A stretch of 64,000 nucleotides of DNA from Blasia pusilla. Its lineage: Eukaryota; Marchantiophyta; Marchantiopsida; Blasiales. The notes beneath the pieces are model-generated. The model was not told the DNA's origin and made no database searches. It saw nothing but the letters and a program-made list of their open reading frames with translations. The position numbers and the translations under genes were made by a program. Where the stretch lies: positions 39,246,001 to 39,310,000 of the forward strand of contig CM114273.1 in NCBI GenBank assembly GCA_050084515.1, read 5' to 3'. Positions 58,721 to 64,000 of this stretch are shown here, piece by piece; within the stretch, counting starts at the first letter, position 1, and each line of letters begins with the position of its first letter.

Positions 58721-60302
58721 TGCTTCAGCATTCTGATTCAAGTCCATCAAGCTTTTTTTCTCTGAGAAAAGATTGTCACTACAATCCTAATACTGGGAGC
58801 ATCATTCTTGGTTGCTTGGAGATGCCGTGAACCAGCAATTGGATGAGATTGAAATGTATTTTTAGTATGTGCCTCTATCTTCAGCGTCTAAAATATTCCT
58901 CCAGAACAGGGAATGGAAAGGAACATCAGATTGATAGATCTGTAGTGCATGCAGTAGTTGAGTCGTAAGAGTCCTCCAAACGGTGTGCCCACACAAACCT
59001 TGTAAAATATCTCAAGAAGCAGTATGCTCCTCAGGATGCTTGTAGTTGTACTGATTCATGGAACGCTCACAACTGAGCATGTTCATATTCAGGTTTGGTT
59101 TCTGAGCCATGCATTATTGCACCAGATCACCATGGACAACCAATATGTTGAACATGTGACAATTGTGCATCTTTGCAACTCCTGGAAATCACAGAGTAAT
59201 TTCTCAGTGGTCTGGATACTCTAGCAGTCGTAGGTGGCTGGGAGAAGTCAAGAACCCATTTAAGTATGCTGTCGCTGGGACACCTTTTCATTGGAGAGCA
59301 CTGGAGGGTGCCACAAAACGGGAATGGAAATCCTGTATCACTGCTAGAACTTGCAAGTTCGGCAGCTTTGTATTATAAGATGGGAAAGCCCCATGACATA
59401 TCAGGGTCCCAACAAATGGTTTTGACTTATTTGAATTTAATTTTTCGCAGAGTGGACACATGCAGGGTTCATTAGAACAAATGGGTATACTATAGCTTAA
59501 TAAGGGTCCCATGCAAATCTGTTTTCAGGTAAGAAACTTCCTGAAGGAAAGCTGGCAACCTTAACCCCCATTGTTAGATTCCATACACTAAGTGAGGCTT
59601 ATCTTAGGTGTCTATGTATCCGATGGCTTCTGAATTTTAACTCTTTTTGGCTTTAATTGTGGGCGTGTATGAAGATTAAATCCATCTACTCTTACAGCAC
59701 TGAACAAACTTCTGCCCCTGAAAGTAGAGTCCACCAACATTGTGCTGTTGAGATTTCTGGTCCTTCACACCAAAAACGATTTTCTAATCACTAAATGTAC
59801 AGTGTACAGATCCTGGTGGATTCAGTTTATTTAACCACCTTGAAGTGCGGCAAGTGATTAGAAATATGGGTGGAAAAGTTGTGATGGCACACCTCAGCTC
59901 ATTTTAATTGCATCACTTAAAAATGCCATTGAGAGTGCTGCAGTGAACCAGAAGTTAAGATTCTGAACTCTTTCATTAGAATGATCTCCTTTTTTTCAAC
60001 AGAAAACGAGTAGGGTTAGATGCTGCCTGCAACGCGGAATAGAAGATGAGTAATGTTGATCCCAGGAGTAGATTGAAGAAGATTGTACATGTGTTGGAGA
60101 ACAAGTCCACGATCCTTTTGGTGGAAACCATAATTTTCATCTCTCCAGAAGGATGGCGCCATTGCAATAATTGAGAAGTTATTTCGATCCATCCTGAAAT
60201 TCCATGGGAAAATATAGTACGCAGTCAATCCACCAGAGGACCATGCCTGAAGTGAACCTCAAGTACTCCCGATGATGGCTACTGCATCTTAGTCATCAAG
60301 CG
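58721..60302. other. 3' flank of the CW-MBD gene
   Basis: It probably contains the 3' UTR and possibly untranslated exons. No further domain-bearing frame is seen; open frames near 59000-59500 overlap on both strands. Confidence 0.4.
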
Positions 60303-60418
60303 CCACATTACGTTAAATTGACATTGGTAAGAATATCTCAATTATAGGGACTTTACCAGACCACATTACGTTAAATGGACATTGGTAAGAACATCTCAAT
60401 TACAGGGACTTTACCAGA
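60303..60418 (+). repeat. Tandem duplication, 58-bp unit, two copies
   Basis: 60303-60360 and 60361-60418 differ at only a few positions, so this is a recent local duplication. Confidence 0.92.
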
Positions 60419-61256
60419 CCGCTCAAGGTCGGGTAGGAAACACGCATCCGTGACAAAGTATTCACTGACAGCACAGCGAGCTCCTCGATGATGTCCTTTG
60501 AATGGTGTTATATCTCTTTGGATGCCCAGTGGGCCACTCAATGATCAGCTTTGAGGGATGTTATTTAAACCTTAAACAAAGTCACATAAAGCTCTTTGGA
60601 TATATGAAAGTTAGATTACAGGTACTACAAACTCATCTGACATAAAGTGTAGCTTTTGCCAATCTATAACAAAAGCTTGAATTGATTTTCCTCTCTAATC
60701 GAAAAGTGATCCATCTTGAATACAATTAAATGGGGGGTATTTTGGAAACTTTCCCTTCATGCCACATTGGAATCTTACACTTCGATTTGTTGTAGTATAT
60801 AACTAGGCAACAAGTTTGCGGCCTAGAACATATATTTGACTTTCGGGGGTATGGGGGGTATAGTATTCTAGATCAGAAGAAAATGTAGGGCAACGAAAAT
60901 TTGAAAACTTCCACATGGTTGTACAAAAACGGACAAGTCCTTCCTTAGGACAGACATGGATGGACAATTTTGGACACGTCTACGGACATGGGTTCCAAGA
61001 GGTGGGATCCATAATTTTAGTCTATGATAGGAGGCAAGGCAAGGATGAGAGAAGCAATGAGGGAGGAGGGAGTGGAGGTCGAAGGAGGAAGAAATGGGGA
61101 AGTATGGAACACGAAAGCAAATAAGGGGAATGAGAAAGAAAAGAAAGGTGGGATCCATACAGACAAGTTCTTCCATAAGACGGACATAAGACCACGGACA
61201 TGGACTTTGTCCGCATGCAACCTTGGAGATCATATAGAGAAAGTGATTGATACATT
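60419..61256. other. Anonymous sequence with internal similarity
   Basis: 'acaagtccttcctta.gacagacatgga' near 60930 resembles 'acaagttcttccataagacggacata' near 61163, an imperfect direct repeat about 235 bp apart. No gene is supported. Confidence 0.4.
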
Positions 61257-61386
61257 GAGAATCTTTCTTGGGTATGATTAGAGCAAGACGGAAGTGGAAG
61301 ATATGGATGGAAAAGCATATAGAGAATCTTCTTTGGGTATAATTAGAGCAAGAAGGAAGTGGAAGATATGGATGAAAAAACATATA
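61257..61386 (+). repeat. Tandem duplication, 65-bp unit, two copies
   Basis: 'gagaatctt' starts at 61257 and 61322, and the units share 'attagagcaaga.ggaagtgg' and 'aagatatggatg'. Confidence 0.9.
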
Positions 61387-62739
61387 TTCTATTCACTGTA
61401 AGCAAAGTGAACTTAATAGGGAGTGATGGACATGACAATAGTAAACAATGAAGTGCATGAATATTGCTATAATTGAATAATTGTAGTGCAAGGGTAGTAG
61501 ATGATGGTACTTTAAGACGAATATAGCAATTGAGATTGTATAGAACAGTATAACAATAATATGTCAGAGGCATGTGCTTGAAATTCTGCAAGTGTCTGGA
61601 GGAAATCTTTCTTTAGTAAGAATAAGAGCTTCACGAAAATCTAGCAAATAGACTTCGATAATGCAAAAAATGCACATTGAAGAAATGCAAGGAATGATGA
61701 AGAAAAATGTTGGTCCAAATGGTATTGGGTAATGTGAGATAGTATCAAAAGTAAAAACTCATATGGGAGTACTACTGGGTCATCCCTAGCCTTCCTTTGC
61801 ACAAGGCAAATATGTTGACCTGAAAATATCATACATGGAAGTTGATACAGAATCTAAAAATAAGCTAATTAGACTAACAACCAAAGGAATGTGTAGGAGT
61901 GAAGCAAATGTGCAATGTAGGAGTAGTCCCATTACAAACGGATACGAGGACGTTGATGAATGTATTGAATCATGTTGTGAATGGATACTATGAATTACTT
62001 CGCAATACATGCATATTGCTTCTATACAGCTGATTTTTCCTACAAAGTAAATGAAGGAGGTCAGTGATTACAAATTTGCATGAACCATAAACCATGCAAC
62101 ATCCTCATCTGATTATATTCCTCTTAATGCAGCTAATGTCTCACACTAATTTAGTGCTAGTATTCTATTGGCAGTCTTGTAGTATTGAACAAAAATAAGA
62201 TGAGCACTTGACTCAATTGTAAGTGTATGAGATGCATGCAATGTGCTCAATGTGATTCAAGGCAAGAAGATAAAACATTGATTTAGTGGCAAGGGGAAAA
62301 CTTCAGTCGTGTAGTAATGACGAAAGATAACATGAGCACTTGATTTAGATGGTTATTATAAACATAATGAAAGGAATCTGCAATCTTGAAATAAAAAATA
62401 AGAGATTAGGGTATATTCAGTGTGAAACCATTAGACAGAGTTTAAATCCACAATAAGAGTGTAGGAAGATAGATTCCAGGTTATAGAGCAGAATCAGGTA
62501 AGAACAAGAATACACAAGGAAGAGTTGATTATAAAGTATAATTCAAGCAGAAATTTCCTTCACTGGTATTGTAAAACAAAGGAATATCCTATAGTAAGTT
62601 TCATTGAATGGAGAGAAATAGAAAATTTCCTACAAGCACATCCAGGATTAATGTTCATGTCATTTGAAAGATATGACCATTGGGGATGAAAATGAGGTAA
62701 ATATTATTGAAGATTGAGTTACAGTCAAGCTCATGAGAC
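61387..62739. other. AT-rich sequence, nothing recognised
   Basis: Only short open frames are present. It may include the start of the copia LTR, which I could not locate. Confidence 0.4.
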
Positions 62740-63019
62740 ACTTGAACTGCTACATTTAGTACTCACACAAAGTAGGGAAGCTTAATCTTGGTTAGTCAGT
62801 TAAGCGCAATTATCTTAACTAGGGTTAGTTAATCATAGTTAGTCTAACTCGAGACTAAGGTTAGGCTTAGGGTTGCTTGTACATACCCTATATAATTAAG
62901 AAGGGGATCAGCCTCCACTTCCAATTCAAATTCTCTCATTGCAAATTTTGTTCTCCATGGTGGTGCGCGTGTGTGAGAGCCGTTCTCCACCAGTTATCCT
63001 TGTTTAGCAATTCTCCACA

Positions 63020-63031
63020 TGGTATCAGAGC
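63020..63031 (+). other. tRNA-iMet primer-binding site
   Basis: tggtatcagagc is an exact 12 of 12 match to the common plant copia primer site and is placed directly after the LTR terminal CA. Confidence 0.9.
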
Positions 63032-63513
63032 GATATGAGAACATCACTTGAAATTATTGGTGTTTGAGGAGAGAAGAGAGGCAAGAGAAGGCATAATTTC
63101 AGTTTGGGATAAAGAATTTTTATTTGGAGCTCAGTGGATGCAAATTTCATGTGGAGCTTTGACGGTGATAAAACTTTGGAGGCATTTTTTAAGGCTTTCC
63201 TGGTCGATTTAACCGTATGGGTCCGTAGTGACTAGAACAATGCCAAATGCTAGTTCTACCCATCTTGTAGAGCATCTGAGAGCTTTCCAATGCACCCAAA
63301 ATCGCTCGATTCTGACATTCGCAGCTCTTGCAGTAGCAATTTCAGTGTAGGAAAGTGCAATTAGTAAAGAAAAGTTCTGCAATTTGCTTTCTACAGGCCA
63401 ATTTCGATTAGTTCTTTCAAAGAGTTGATCATTTTGGAAAATTTCAGATCAATTTTTGTGTAGGAGTGGTCTATTCTTCAATTGGAGCAATAATTGAAAT
63501 TATATTTTTGTGA

Positions 63514-64000
63514 GTGAAATCGTTTGTCATGGAGTATTCCTTAGCAGCAATCACAAGCGAGAAGCTAGATAAGCGGAATTATAATGTCTGGAAGTTTCGC
63601 ATAAAAAAGTTTCTCATGGGTCAAGAACTATGGGAGCTTGTCACAGGAGATGAGGCCAAGCCAGAAGGTGACTCAATAGACTTGAATGTTCGCGCTTGGA
63701 ACAAACGCGCAAGACAAGTAATTAACTACAAATCAATGACGATCAGTTCGCCAATAATAGATCACATTCAAGATGATATTTCGAAGGAGGTCTGAGATGC
63801 ATTGGAAAAGTTGTTCTAGACATCTACAAAGGCTAGAAAACTTTAATTGAAACAGCAATTGAACGAAGTGAGGAAAGGATCGTAGAGCATCAATGATTAT
63901 ATTTTGAATATCAGACATATTGTTGATCAACTGAATAGCATTGGAGTAACAATAGAAGATGATGATCTGATTTTATTCACTCTTCAAGGCCTTCCAAAGG
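63514..64000 (+). pseudogene. Copia gag polyprotein start with internal stops, cut by window end
   Basis: 'SEKLDKRNYNVWKFRIKKFL' and 'LWELVTGDEAKPEG' are the DUF4219-type opening of copia gag. In the same frame, after stops, come the UBN2-type 'LNEVRKGS', 'SINDYILNIRHIVDQL' and 'LILFTLQGLPK'. In-frame stops are at 63793-63795, 63817-63819, 63844-63846 and near 63880; the frame itself is kept, so the lesions are point changes. ATG at 63514 or the internal ATG at 63529 could be the start. The copy is inactive. Confidence 0.85.

Larger units (their letters stand above)
62740..64000 (+). mobile_element. Ty1/copia retrotransposon, 5' part, truncated by the window edge
   Basis: A TATA-like ctatataa (62888-62895) lies inside the LTR, which ends CA at 63018-63019. 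The primer-binding site at 63020-63031 (tggtatcagagc) matches the initiator-Met tRNA site exactly. A leader of about 480 bp precedes gag at 63514. The LTR start is not resolved and 62740 is only a working boundary. The rest of the element lies outside the window. Confidence 0.75.

Noticed and set aside
60868-61383. Minus-strand frames rich in Leu/Pro/Ser up to 171 codons
   Set aside because: They are reverse readings of purine-rich tandem repeats and overlap plus-strand frames of similar length.

Overview
The window looks like nuclear DNA of a land plant. Two protein genes have plant-type GT-AG introns, and one of them encodes a CW zinc finger fused to a methyl-CpG-binding domain (MBD), an architecture known from plants. 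Interstitial arrays carry the plant telomere word TTTAGGG. The transposon set (Ty3, Ty1/copia with an initiator-Met tRNA primer site, Helitron, hAT) also fits a plant. The style of the Ty3 and restriction-like-endonuclease (RLE) non-LTR elements makes me lean towards a non-seed plant such as a bryophyte or lycophyte; that is inference and I cannot name a species. Layout from left to right: 0-1.6 kb holds an unassigned GC-richer stretch and the 3' end of an RLE non-LTR retrotransposon. 5.15-9.06 kb is an intact seven-exon gene for a 365-residue drug/metabolite-transporter (EamA) type membrane protein. 10.5-12.7 kb holds a decayed LTR with primer site and a degenerate telomere-like array. 13.2-19.8 kb is a minus-strand transposon-like coding region (a DUF7869-type domain plus an unrecognised ORF) split by a deleted Ty3 element whose ends lie inside its LTR and whose integrase carries a C-terminal PHD finger. 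20-28.7 kb is almost all tandem repeats (about 270-bp, 151-bp and 34-bp units). 28.9-32.2 kb is an unrecognised spliced gene, damaged at its 5' side. 33.4-35.7 kb is a dead hAT transposase. 36-41.4 kb is repeats and anonymous sequence. 41.4-46.6 kb is a dead Helitron Rep-helicase with a spliced ORF downstream, next to a 570-bp tandem duplication (46.9-48.1 kb). 49.7-53.0 kb is the near-complete RLE retrotransposon and 54.2-54.8 kb a 5'-truncated sister copy. 56.5-58.7 kb is the intact three-exon CW-MBD gene (511 residues). The right edge enters a Ty1/copia element with stop codons in gag. Only the transporter and the CW-MBD gene appear to be intact single-copy cellular genes: each conceptual splice is canonical and each reading frame closes exactly. 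The rest is mainly a graveyard of nested or neighbouring mobile elements, most with identifiable inactivating lesions (integrase Glu to Lys, helicase Walker-A Lys to Asn, RT motif-B Gly to Val, internal stops). The points most worth a second look are the PHD finger on the Ty3 integrase with the permuted LTR arrangement, the plant RLE retrotransposon with a strong 3' hairpin, the unknown spliced gene at 29-32 kb, and the spliced ORF behind the Helitron. All functional calls are by eye from motifs; no database search was possible.
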